Part shown: positions 1 through 6,702 of the stretch, piece by piece | Numbering within the stretch: position 1 is the stretch's first letter | How the letters are laid out: every line of letters begins with the position of its first letter | Made by a program: the position numbers and the translations under genes | The notes under the pieces: generated by a model | What the model was told of the DNA's origin: nothing | The model's database searches: none | The model's input: the letters and a program-made list of their open reading frames with translations, nothing else | NCBI RefSeq assembly: GCF_040096285.1 | Contig: NZ_JBBMEY010000041.1 | Span: forward strand, 1-15,125 | DNA from: Ruminococcoides intestinihominis | GTDB lineage: Bacteria > Bacillota > Clostridia > Oscillospirales > Acutalibacteraceae | Reading direction: 5' to 3' | Length of the DNA: 15,125 nt

Positions 1-74
1 TCATAGTTATATATGATTTAAAATGCATAATCTCACTATAAATTTTTCTTTATAGACAATTAAATTTAAAACAA

Positions 75-164
75 ACTTACCTTTACCCACAAACAAAATT
101 GAAAAAACCTAATTTATCAATCTCACCTTTACTCACAGAAAAATTGAAAAGCCCAAATTTATCT
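75..164. repeat. Degenerate AT-rich tandem repeat, unit about 47 bp
   Basis: Two adjacent imperfect copies (about 75-120 and 122-164) share the order ACCTTTAC-CCAC, AAAATTGAAAA, AATTTATC. A weaker third copy continues to about 205 (ACTTACACATAAACAAAATAAAA). The DNA from 1 to about 265 holds no open reading frame with a ribosome binding site, and I see no tRNA or rRNA in it. A small inverted repeat (CTATAAA at 36-42, TTTATAG at 49-55) lies further left. The role is unknown; the repeat may be decayed intergenic sequence. Confidence 0.4.
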
Positions 165-267
165 AACTAAACTTACACATAAACAAAATAAAAAACATAT
201 AATTATATTAAACCGGATATATAATAAAAGATTTATCTTTACAATTTAAATAGAATAAAAACTTATA

Positions 268-405
268 TAAAACAACAACAGCACAACTTTCGTTGTGCTG
301 TTGCTGTGTATTTTTGATAGTGAGGTATAGAAAAATACTACATTCATCAAAAAAACATTAACATTTAACATTTTCACTTGAGGGGGAGTCAGGAATCCCA
401 CAAGT
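268..405 (-). ncRNA. Candidate small RNA, about 138 nt, three hairpins
   Basis: No gene of known family is recognised. The minus strand has a near-consensus promoter ending at 412, so the predicted first base is near 405. The RNA would open with a hairpin pairing ACUUG (405-401) with CAAGU (380-376), extended by GGG/CCC, with a C-rich loop containing ACUCCCCC. A second hairpin pairs GUAUUUUU with AAAAAUAC (338-331 with 315-308). The last is a perfect 12-bp stem with a GAAA loop (303-276), followed by UUGUUUUAU, a plausible intrinsic terminator. No open reading frame with a ribosome binding site lies inside; a 41-codon frame crosses the terminator stem and lacks a Shine-Dalgarno. The C-rich loop recalls Gram-positive small RNAs that pair with ribosome binding sites, but that role is inference. 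Confidence 0.5.
276..303 (-). terminator. Intrinsic terminator of the candidate small RNA
   Basis: A perfect 12-bp stem (276-287 with 292-303) closes a 4-base loop that reads GAAA on the minus strand. The minus-strand continuation is TTGTTTTATAT, a moderate U tract. On the plus strand the stem is followed after a few bases by TATTTTT, so activity in both directions is possible. Confidence 0.55.
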
Positions 406-411
406 AATTAT

Positions 412-440
412 ATTATAATCCTATTTTTTTAATAAGTCAA
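412..440 (-). promoter_or_regulatory. Sigma-A promoter, minus strand, downstream of accA
   Basis: Reading the minus strand, TTGACT (440-435) is followed by exactly 17 bases and then TATAAT (417-412). This is one mismatch from the vegetative consensus at ideal spacing. It lies beyond the terminator of the fatty acid operon and points away from it, so it should drive a separate transcript starting near 405. Confidence 0.65.
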
Positions 441-488
441 CTACCACAGACTATTATATAGGAAATTCACTATATTAAATTGCTATAA

Positions 489-522
489 CAAAAAAGGCTT
501 TCACTACAATGTAATGAAAGCC
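489..522 (-). terminator. Rho-independent terminator of the fab/acc operon
   Basis: The arms GGCTTTCA and TGAAAGCC (496-503 and 515-522) pair perfectly. They are extended by TAC/GTA after one mismatch and close a 3-base loop. On the minus strand the stem is followed by six T (495-490). It begins 20 bases after the accA stop codon, as expected for the operon end. Confidence 0.88.
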
Positions 523-542
523 ATAATTTATATATTTAGAAA

Positions 543-1328
543 TTAATCTTTCTTGCCAAACTTACGGAAACGAGCATATCTTGTATCAATAAGTTTATCT
601 GTGTCAACAGCCATATTTTTCTCAAATGTTCTGGCAACCAGCATTTTTAGTCCCTCAAACATTTTTCTATCATCACTATCAACAGGTTCACGAATAATTC
701 TTTCAATAACACCAAGGTCAAACAAATCGTGGGAAGTTAACTTTAAGCAGTTAGAAGCCTCAGGTGCTTTTGAACTATCTTTCCATAGAATTGATGCACA
801 ACCCTCAGGTGAAATTACTGAATAAATACTATCTTCAAGCATCCAAACTTCATCAGCAACTGCCAGTGCCAAAGCACCACCTGAACCACCCTCACCGATA
901 ATAATGGAAAGCACAGGTGTCTTTAATGTCATCATTTCCATAAGGTTCTCAGCAATAGCAAGACCTTGACCTCTTTCCTCAGCACCGATACCGGGATAAG
1001 CACCACTGGTATCAACTAAGCAAAATACAGGTCTGTGGAACTTTTCAGCCTGTTTCATAAGTCTTAATGCTTTTCTGTAACCCTCTGGGTTAGCAGAACC
1101 AAAGTTACGGTTCATTCTTTCCTTAGTATTTCTACCTTTTTCAATACCGATAACTGTGATAGGTTGGTCATAAAGCATTGCTAAACCACCAACAATAGCC
1201 TTATCATCACCAAATCTTCTGTCACCATGCATTTCAATAAATGATGAACCGAACATTTTGTTAATATAATCAACGGCAGTTAATCTCTTAGAGTCTCTGG
1301 CTGCCATTACCTTATCATAAGCATTCAT
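543..1328 (-). CDS. accA: Acetyl-CoA carboxylase carboxyltransferase subunit alpha
   Basis: AccA pairs with AccD to form the carboxyltransferase that moves the carboxyl group from biotin on AccB to acetyl-CoA, giving malonyl-CoA in the cytoplasm. The 261-residue protein shows the family core: HGDRRFGDD (34-42), the EGYRKALRLM region after NFGSANP, DTSGAYPG (106-113), and the glycine-rich GEGGSGGALALAVAD (145-159), which helps form the acetyl-CoA site and oxyanion hole. It is shorter than the Escherichia coli protein (319 residues), mainly at the N terminus, as in other clostridial AccA proteins. The ATG overlaps the accD stop by one base (TAATG), and AAGGAGG lies 10 bases upstream, so translation is probably coupled to accD. 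It is the last gene of the operon. Confidence 0.96.
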   Translation of the reverse strand: MNAYDKVMAARDSKRLTAVDYINKMFGSSFIEMHGDRRFGDDKAIVGGLAMLYDQPITVIGIEKGRNTKERMNRNFGSANPEGYRKALRLMKQAEKFHRPVFCLVDTSGAYPGIGAEERGQGLAIAENLMEMMTLKTPVLSIIIGEGGSGGALALAVADEVWMLEDSIYSVISPEGCASILWKDSSKAPEASNCLKLTSHDLFDLGVIERIIREPVDSDDRKMFEGLKMLVARTFEKNMAVDTDKLIDTRYARFRKFGKKD

Positions 1329-2200
1329 TATTCTTGAACCTCCTTGTTAGGATTGTGAATAGAAAGAAGATAAGCAAGAGTTTTCTTCATATCTTTTCTC
1401 TGTACAACAGAATCTACAAAACCTTTTTCAAGTAAGAATTCTGATCTTTGGAAACCCTTAGGAAGTTTAGTGTGGGTTGTTTGTTCAACAACTCTCTGTC
1501 CTGCAAATCCAACAAGAGCCTTTGGCTCAGCAAGGATAATGTCACCCTCCATAGCAAATGAAGCAGTAACACCACCTGTTGTTGGGTCAGTTAGAACAGT
1601 AATATATAGAAGCCCTGCATCACTGTGACGCTTTACTGCACCGGAAGTCTTTGCCATCTGCATTAGCGACAACACACCTTCCTGCATTCTTGCACCACCT
1701 GAAACTGTGAAAATAACAATAGGTAGTCTATTGTCTGTAGCATACTCAATAGCTCTTGTAATCTTTTCACCGGTAACAGTACCCATAGAACCCATCATAA
1801 AGTCTGATGACATAACACAAATTGCAGTATCATTGCCACCGATTTTACAAGTACCTGTGATTACATTTTCTTTTTCATTACTTTTTTCTTTAGCAATTCT
1901 TAGTTTTTCTTTGTAGTTAGGAAAATTAAGAATATCTGTACTTTCCATATCCTTATCCATTTCAACGAAAGTACCCTTGTCGGCAACAATCTTAATTCTT
2001 TCCCTAGCAGTCATTCTAAAGTGATGATTACATTTACTGCAAACACTAAGGTTTTCTTTCAAATCACTTGCCAAAAGCATATTGTTACAAGCAGGACACT
2101 TTACCCACATTGAATCAGGAACAAATGGCACTGAGTTATTTGATTGGTTAGAACCCTCAAGTTCATTCTTTGGTTTTAAAAAAGTAAATAAATCCAACAT
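1328..2200 (-). CDS. accD: Acetyl-CoA carboxylase carboxyltransferase subunit beta
   Basis: AccD is the zinc-binding half of the carboxyltransferase. A four-cysteine zinc ribbon sits near the N terminus (CPAC then CSKC, about residues 36-58). The crotonase-type core follows, with TVSGGARMQEG and DPTTGGVTASFAMEGDI, which help form the carboxybiotin site. I place the start at the ATG at 2200 (290 residues). GGGTGAT just upstream gives a usable Shine-Dalgarno there. An in-frame GTG two codons earlier (2206) would add two residues but has no ribosome binding site of its own. A strong promoter lies in the 72-base gap to accC, so accD and accA may be made independently of the rest of the operon. 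Confidence 0.95.
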   Translation of the reverse strand: MLDLFTFLKPKNELEGSNQSNNSVPFVPDSMWVKCPACNNMLLASDLKENLSVCSKCNHHFRMTARERIKIVADKGTFVEMDKDMESTDILNFPNYKEKLRIAKEKSNEKENVITGTCKIGGNDTAICVMSSDFMMGSMGTVTGEKITRAIEYATDNRLPIVIFTVSGGARMQEGVLSLMQMAKTSGAVKRHSDAGLLYITVLTDPTTGGVTASFAMEGDIILAEPKALVGFAGQRVVEQTTHTKLPKGFQRSEFLLEKGFVDSVVQRKDMKKTLAYLLSIHNPNKEVQE

Positions 2201-2210
2201 AATCACCCAT

Positions 2211-2229
2211 TTCGTAAATTATTCGTAAA
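2211..2229 (-). repeat. Direct repeat TTTACGAA x2 in the accD leader
   Basis: On the minus strand TTTACGAA occurs twice with an 11-base period (2229-2222 and 2218-2211), about one helical turn. It lies between the predicted transcription start of the internal promoter and the accD start. The same octamer occurs once more upstream of fabF (near 5924-5931). It could be a regulator site or chance in AT-rich DNA. Confidence 0.3.
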
Positions 2230-2243
2230 AACTATATAAGCAC

Positions 2244-2272
2244 ATTATAACACGATTTTCACTTTGATACAA
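2244..2272 (-). promoter_or_regulatory. Internal sigma-A promoter for accD-accA
   Basis: On the minus strand TTGTAT (2272-2267) is followed by 17 bases and TATAAT (2249-2244), with an extended -10 element (TGT just before TATAAT). The -35 element starts directly after the accC stop codon (2273-2275). Transcription would begin near 2237, about 37 bases before accD. There is no terminator in the gap, so read-through from fabK should add to this promoter. Confidence 0.65.
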
Positions 2273-3622
2273 TTACTTTTTTCTTCTCTTCTCAAATTCT
2301 TCGATAAAATCAGTTGTATAAGAACCATCAATAAATTCTTTAGCAGAAAGAATTTCAATCTGTAGGTTTCTGTTGTGGTCAATACCACTGATTGAAAGTT
2401 CAGAAAGTGCCATCTTCATCTTTCTGATAGCAAGATCACGAGTTCTGCCTTGAACAATAACCTTGCCTACCATACTGTCATAGAATGGTGGAATAACATA
2501 ATCCTGATAAATAGCAGTATCAAAACGAACAAATGAACCACCCGGAATATGTAGCTTTGTAATCTTACCACAAGATGGTCGGAAGTCCTTGTCAGGATTT
2601 TCAGCATTAATTCTACATTCAATGGCGTGACCATGGAAGAATATCTGATCCTGAGTTTTATCAAGCTTACAACCGGCAGCAACTCTAATCTGCCACTGTA
2701 CTAAGTCAAGACCTGTTACCATTTCTGTAACACCGTGTTCAACCTGTAAACGAGTATTCATTTCCATAAAGTAGAAGTTCTTGTCCTTATCAAGTAGAAA
2801 TTCTACTGTACCGACTGAATTGTAGTTTACTGCCTTAGCAGCCTTAGTAGCAGCATCCATCATTTTTGCTCTGATTTCAGGAGTAATTGATGGGCTAGGA
2901 CTTTCTTCAATTAACTTTTGGTTCTTTCTCTGAACAGAACATTCTCTTTCACCAAGGCATAGAACATTGCCGTGCTTATCACAAAGCAACTGCATTTCAA
3001 TATGCTTAACCGGTTTTAGGAATTTTTCTATGTAGCAACCACTGTCACCAAATGCACTTTTGGCTTCACTTGATGCACTTCTGAAAGCATTCAGGAAATC
3101 CTCTTCTTTTTCAACAAGACGGATACCTCTACCGCCACCACCGGAACGAGCTTTAATAAGAATTGGGTAGCCAATCTTACCGGCAGCTGCTTTAGCTTCA
3201 TTTTCATCTTCAATAACTTCTGTACCGGGAGTAACAGGTACACCGGCTTTTTGCATTGTTTTTCTTGCTTTATCCTTGTCACCAAGGTCCTCAATCATCT
3301 GAGAAGATGGACCAATGAAAGTAATGTTACACTTTTCACAAAGAGAAACAAACTTTGCATTTTCAGAAAGAAGTCCGTATCCCGGGTGAATAGCCTGAGC
3401 ACCGGAAGAAACAGCTATTGTTAAAATATTAAGCATATTTAAGTAACTATCCCCTACCTGAGCAGGACCAACACAATAGGCCTCATCAGCTAATGATACA
3501 TGAAGGGCATCCTTATCAGCTTCACTATAAATAGCAACTGTGCTGATACCCATTTCTCTACAAGCTCTGATAATTCTTACTGCAATTTCACCACGGTTTG
3601 CAATTAAAATTTTTGAAAACAT
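2273..3622 (-). CDS. accC: Biotin carboxylase subunit of acetyl-CoA carboxylase
   Basis: AccC carboxylates the biotin on AccB using ATP and bicarbonate, the first half of the acetyl-CoA carboxylase reaction. Its 449 residues match the family length. Visible are the N-terminal biotin carboxylase domain (KILIANRGEIAVRIIRA, 4-20), the ATP-grasp glycine loop IKARSGGGGRG (156-166), HIEMQLL and GERECSVQRKNQKLIEE (225-240), and the active-site stretch MNTRLQVEH (288-296) with the catalytic Arg near 291. One oddity is Gly297 after QVEH, where most homologues have Pro. The ATG follows GGAG at 8 bases, 27 bases after fabZ. The neighbours accB, accD and accA complete the enzyme. This is AccC and not pyruvate or propionyl carboxylase, given its length and context. 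Confidence 0.96.
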   Translation of the reverse strand: MFSKILIANRGEIAVRIIRACREMGISTVAIYSEADKDALHVSLADEAYCVGPAQVGDSYLNMLNILTIAVSSGAQAIHPGYGLLSENAKFVSLCEKCNITFIGPSSQMIEDLGDKDKARKTMQKAGVPVTPGTEVIEDENEAKAAAGKIGYPILIKARSGGGGRGIRLVEKEEDFLNAFRSASSEAKSAFGDSGCYIEKFLKPVKHIEMQLLCDKHGNVLCLGERECSVQRKNQKLIEESPSPSITPEIRAKMMDAATKAAKAVNYNSVGTVEFLLDKDKNFYFMEMNTRLQVEHGVTEMVTGLDLVQWQIRVAAGCKLDKTQDQIFFHGHAIECRINAENPDKDFRPSCGKITKLHIPGGSFVRFDTAIYQDYVIPPFYDSMVGKVIVQGRTRDLAIRKMKMALSELSISGIDHNRNLQIEILSAKEFIDGSYTTDFIEEFEKRRKK

Positions 3623-3649
3623 TTTTAAATCTCCAATCCTCTAGGAGTT

Positions 3650-4060
3650 TTACTTTACAGCAAATGACATTTCTGCCTGAACATGAAGTTTGCCGTTTAC
3701 ATAACCCTTTGTACTAATAAAATAGAATGGTGCCCTTACTCTTGTAACTGTAGCAACAGTTTCCAATGTGTCACCGGGTAGAACAGGTTTCTTAAACTTA
3801 ACACCATCTAACTTTGTAAAGTAAGGTGTGCCACCTTTTACCTTATCAGCAAGAAGTACACAACTGGCCTGTCCCATCATTTCACAAAGAATAACACCGG
3901 GAACAACAGGGTTACCCGGGAAGTGACCTTTTAAGAAAAATTCGTCACCTTTAATTGTATAATAACCTTTTGCCTCATTTTCACCTGTTAATTCTGCTCT
4001 TTCAACAAGTAGCATATTATCTCTATGAGGTAAAATCTGCTTAATTTCTTCTTGATTCAT
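3650..4060 (-). CDS. fabZ: (3R)-hydroxyacyl-ACP dehydratase FabZ
   Basis: FabZ removes water from (3R)-hydroxyacyl-ACP to give trans-2-enoyl-ACP, the substrate of FabK. The 136-residue hot-dog-fold protein has the N-terminal LPHRDNMLLVE (10-20) and the active-site helix region GHFPGNPVVPGVILCEMMGQ (45-64), with the expected catalytic His46 and Glu60. Length is typical. The start is the ATG after AAAGAAAGG. It is separated from accB by 93 bases holding a palindrome, the widest gap inside the operon and about 20 bases wider than the accC-accD gap. With no fabA in the window it is the dehydratase here; whether it also isomerises to make unsaturated fatty acids cannot be seen. Confidence 0.95.
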   Translation of the reverse strand: MNQEEIKQILPHRDNMLLVERAELTGENEAKGYYTIKGDEFFLKGHFPGNPVVPGVILCEMMGQASCVLLADKVKGGTPYFTKLDGVKFKKPVLPGDTLETVATVTRVRAPFYFISTKGYVNGKLHVQAEMSFAVK

Positions 4061-4111
4061 TTTAAATTACCTTTCTTTAGTTGTAATTTATTTTTACATA
4101 TTAATGCATAA

Positions 4112-4133
4112 TGGGGCGAACAATGTTCGCCCA
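4112..4133. repeat. Short GC-rich palindrome inside the operon
   Basis: GGGCGAAC (4114-4121) and GTTCGCCC (4125-4132) pair perfectly around a 3-base loop. The surroundings are AT-rich. It lies in the accB-fabZ gap. In the operon direction no T tract follows, so it is not an obvious terminator there; on the plus strand ATTTTTTAT follows about 6 bases later. The same core forms the lysC terminator at 14391, suggesting a small dispersed palindromic repeat. It may shape messenger processing between accB and fabZ. Confidence 0.6.
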
Positions 4134-4153
4134 TACAAATTTTTTATGTAAAA

Positions 4154-4666
4154 TTATTCAATAACGAAAAGTGGCTGACCGTATTCGATAATGTCACCAT
4201 CTTTAACAAGGATTTCCTTAATAGTGCCATCTTCTTCTGCCTGAATTTCGTTCATTAGCTTCATAGCTTCAATGATACAAACTGTATCACCCTTTTTAAC
4301 TGTCTTACCAACGGTTACATATGGTTCAGCTTCAGGAGATGCTGCCTTATAGAAAACACCAACCATAGGTGCTTTAATTGTTTTGCCTGTAGGCTGAGGA
4401 GCAGTTGTAGGTGCAGGAGCCGGAGCAGACTGCTGTACAGGTGCAGTTTCTATTACAGGAGCTTGTACAGGAGCAGGTGCAACAGTAGGTGTTGGGGCAG
4501 CAGCATTAAAAGCTACTGCAGGAGCAACAGGCTTATTCTTTTCAATACGAATTCTTCTGCCCTTTTTTGTTTCTATTTCAAGAACACTTAAATCGTTCTT
4601 ATTAGCAAGTTCAATTAATCTTTTAACATCATCAAGGTCATACTTCTTTAGTTTAAAAACTTCCAT
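4154..4666 (-). CDS. accB: Biotin carboxyl carrier protein of acetyl-CoA carboxylase
   Basis: AccB carries biotin between AccC and the AccA-AccD transferase. The 170 residues fall into three parts: an N-terminal helical segment (1-43), a flexible Ala/Pro/Thr-rich linker (about 47-92), and a biotinyl domain (96-170) with the EAMKLMNE motif. Lys136 is the residue expected to be biotinylated. Length is typical. The ATG begins one base after the fabF stop region, and its GGAGG lies inside the last fabF codons, so the two are very likely translationally coupled. A biotin protein ligase is not encoded in this window. Confidence 0.96.
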   Translation of the reverse strand: MEVFKLKKYDLDDVKRLIELANKNDLSVLEIETKKGRRIRIEKNKPVAPAVAFNAAAPTPTVAPAPVQAPVIETAPVQQSAPAPAPTTAPQPTGKTIKAPMVGVFYKAASPEAEPYVTVGKTVKKGDTVCIIEAMKLMNEIQAEEDGTIKEILVKDGDIIEYGQPLFVIE

Positions 4667-4667
4667 C

Positions 4668-5909
4668 TTAGTCCTCCATAAACTTCTTGAAGATTAGGCA
4701 AGCATTGTGACCACCAAAGCCAAGGTTAGTAGATGCTGCAACATTTACATCTCTCTTAACTGCCTTGTTAGGTGTGTAGTTAAGGTCACATTCTTCATCT
4801 TTTTCTGTGTAGCCGATTGTTGGTGGGATAATACCATTCTTTAGAGCAAGTGTACAAACAATAGCTTCTAATGCACCGGTAGCACCAAATAGGTGACCTG
4901 TCATTGACTTTGTTGAAGAAACATTTACTCTGTAAGCATTTTCACCAAGAGCCTTCTTGATAGCCTTTGTTTCTGTTACATCATTTAGGTGAGTTGATGT
5001 ACCGTGAGCATTCCAGTACCATTCTTCATCACCTGTAACATTAGCTTCTTTCATAGCTACCTTAATTGCCTTTGCAGGAGTTTCAGCAGTTGCATCAGGA
5101 GCAGTAATATGGTGAGCATCACAAGTGTTACCATAACCGGCAATTTCAGCATAAATCTTAGCACCACGAGCCTTAGCGTGTTCATATTCTTCAAGAATCA
5201 TACAAGCGCCACCTTCGCCCATAACAAAGCCATCACGGTTCTTGTCAAATGGGATAGATGCATTCTTAGGGTCATTTCTTGTTGTAAGTGCCTTACAGTT
5301 TTGGAAACCGGCAATTGATAGTGGAGAAACTGCAGCTTCTGCACCACCTGTTATAATTGCATCACAGTAACCGTCTCTGATTGCATGGAAAGCTTCACCG
5401 ATTGAGTTTGCACCTGTTGCACAAGCAGTTACGATTGGTACACAAGGACCTTTTGCCTTGAACTTAATAGCGATTGTACCTGAGGCCATATTAGCAATCA
5501 TCATTGGAATAAAGAAAGGGCTAACCTTTCTTGCACCAAACTTTTCCATATTGATAGAGTTCTTATAGAAACTATCAAGGCCACCGATACCGGCACCTAC
5601 ATAAACACCAAAGTTATCTTCTTCAATCTTACCTAGGATGTCACTGTCTTCTACAGCTTCAGTTGCTGCTGCAACTGCATACTGTGTATATAAATCGTTC
5701 TTTCTTAAATCTTTCTTTTCAAAATACTTTGTTGGTTCGAAATTTTTAACTAAACCGGCAATCTTAACCTTTAGACCTTCTGTACTAAAGCGTTCTTCAG
5801 GAATAAAGTCAATACCTGAAACACCGTTTACAAGGTTGTCCCAAGTTGTCTTCATATCATTACCTACCGGAGTCACTGCTCCAATACCAGTTACTACTAC
5901 TCTTCTCAT
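4668..5909 (-). CDS. fabF: Beta-ketoacyl-ACP synthase II
   Basis: FabF condenses malonyl-ACP with a growing acyl-ACP, with loss of CO2, to lengthen the chain by two carbons. The 413-residue thiolase-fold enzyme has the complete Cys-His-His triad: Cys163 in TACATGAN, His302 in NAHGTST and His339 in KSMTGHLFG, plus Lys334 and the C-terminal STNLGFGGHNA loop. Length fits FabF rather than FabH (about 320). His307 after NAHGTST is unusual, since many homologues have Pro there. The ATG follows AAAGG, 33 bases after fabG. Because fabH is absent from the window, priming from acetyl-CoA must be encoded elsewhere or done differently. Confidence 0.96.
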   Translation of the reverse strand: MRRVVVTGIGAVTPVGNDMKTTWDNLVNGVSGIDFIPEERFSTEGLKVKIAGLVKNFEPTKYFEKKDLRKNDLYTQYAVAAATEAVEDSDILGKIEEDNFGVYVGAGIGGLDSFYKNSINMEKFGARKVSPFFIPMMIANMASGTIAIKFKAKGPCVPIVTACATGANSIGEAFHAIRDGYCDAIITGGAEAAVSPLSIAGFQNCKALTTRNDPKNASIPFDKNRDGFVMGEGGACMILEEYEHAKARGAKIYAEIAGYGNTCDAHHITAPDATAETPAKAIKVAMKEANVTGDEEWYWNAHGTSTHLNDVTETKAIKKALGENAYRVNVSSTKSMTGHLFGATGALEAIVCTLALKNGIIPPTIGYTEKDEECDLNYTPNKAVKRDVNVAASTNLGFGGHNACLIFKKFMED

Positions 5910-5942
5910 ATTAGCTACCTTTCTTCGTAAATTTAAGGCAAA

Positions 5943-6686
5943 TTACATTGCCATACCACCGTCAACTCTTAGAACTTCACCTGTAATATATGAAGCATCA
6001 TCAGAAGCTAGGAAACAAATTGCATTTGCAACATCTTCAGGAGAACCGGCTCTCTTCATTGGGATACCACTTGAAATCATATCCTTTGCCTTATCAGAAA
6101 GCTGATCTGTCATATCTGTGGCAATATAACCAGGAGCGATAGCATTAACTGTAACATTTCTGCCACCAAGTTCCTTTGCAACTGACTTTGTTAGACCGAT
6201 GATACCGGCCTTTGATGCTGAATAGTTAGCCTGACCTGCATTACCCATAATACCAACAACTGATGCAAGAGAAATAATTCTACCACTTCTCTGCTTCATA
6301 AAGTGCTTATAAGTTGCTTTCATCATATTGTAAGTACCCTTTAGGTTAACATTGATAACTGCATCAAAATCAGCTTCTGTCATCTTAACCATAAGCATAT
6401 CACGAACAATACCTGCATTGTTAACCAGAATATCAAGACCACCAAAGTCCTTAATAACTGCATTAACAGTTTCCTGTGCTGATTCAAAGTTTGAAACATC
6501 ACTCTTATAGAACTTTGCCTTTGCTCCCATTTCTTCTAGTTCTTTAATAGCAGGAGCTGCCTTTTCTTCGTCACAAATATCAGTAATAATAATTGTTGCA
6601 CCTTCACTTGCTAACTTCTTACAAGTAGCAAAACCGATACCTCTTGAACCACCTGTTACAAGAGCAATCTTACCTTCTAACTTCAT
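5943..6686 (-). CDS. fabG: 3-oxoacyl-ACP reductase FabG
   Basis: FabG reduces 3-ketoacyl-ACP to (3R)-hydroxyacyl-ACP with NADPH. This 247-residue short-chain dehydrogenase has the cofactor loop TGGSRGIG (11-18), NNAG (89-92), and the catalytic Ser142, Tyr155 and Lys159 (YSASK), with the C-terminal TGEVLRVDGGMAM typical of FabG. I chose the ATG at 6686 because AAGGAG lies just before it. The ORF can extend eight codons to 6710, but that would overlap the end of fabD and has no better ribosome binding site. It sits 16 bases after fabD. SDR proteins have many functions; operon position makes FabG nearly certain. Confidence 0.95.
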   Translation of the reverse strand: MKLEGKIALVTGGSRGIGFATCKKLASEGATIIITDICDEEKAAPAIKELEEMGAKAKFYKSDVSNFESAQETVNAVIKDFGGLDILVNNAGIVRDMLMVKMTEADFDAVINVNLKGTYNMMKATYKHFMKQRSGRIISLASVVGIMGNAGQANYSASKAGIIGLTKSVAKELGGRNVTVNAIAPGYIATDMTDQLSDKAKDMISSGIPMKRAGSPEDVANAICFLASDDASYITGEVLRVDGGMAM

Positions 6687-6702
6687 ATACTTCTCCTTTT
6701 TC

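Noticed and set aside
283..374. 41-codon frame inside the candidate small RNA (minus strand)
   Set aside because: No Shine-Dalgarno, and it runs through the terminator stem; unlikely to be translated.
553..825. Plus-strand open frames opposite the acc/fab genes (also at 1707, 5004, 5638, 8109, 8137)
   Set aside because: Antisense shadows of well-supported enzymes, with no ribosome binding sites and no family resemblance.
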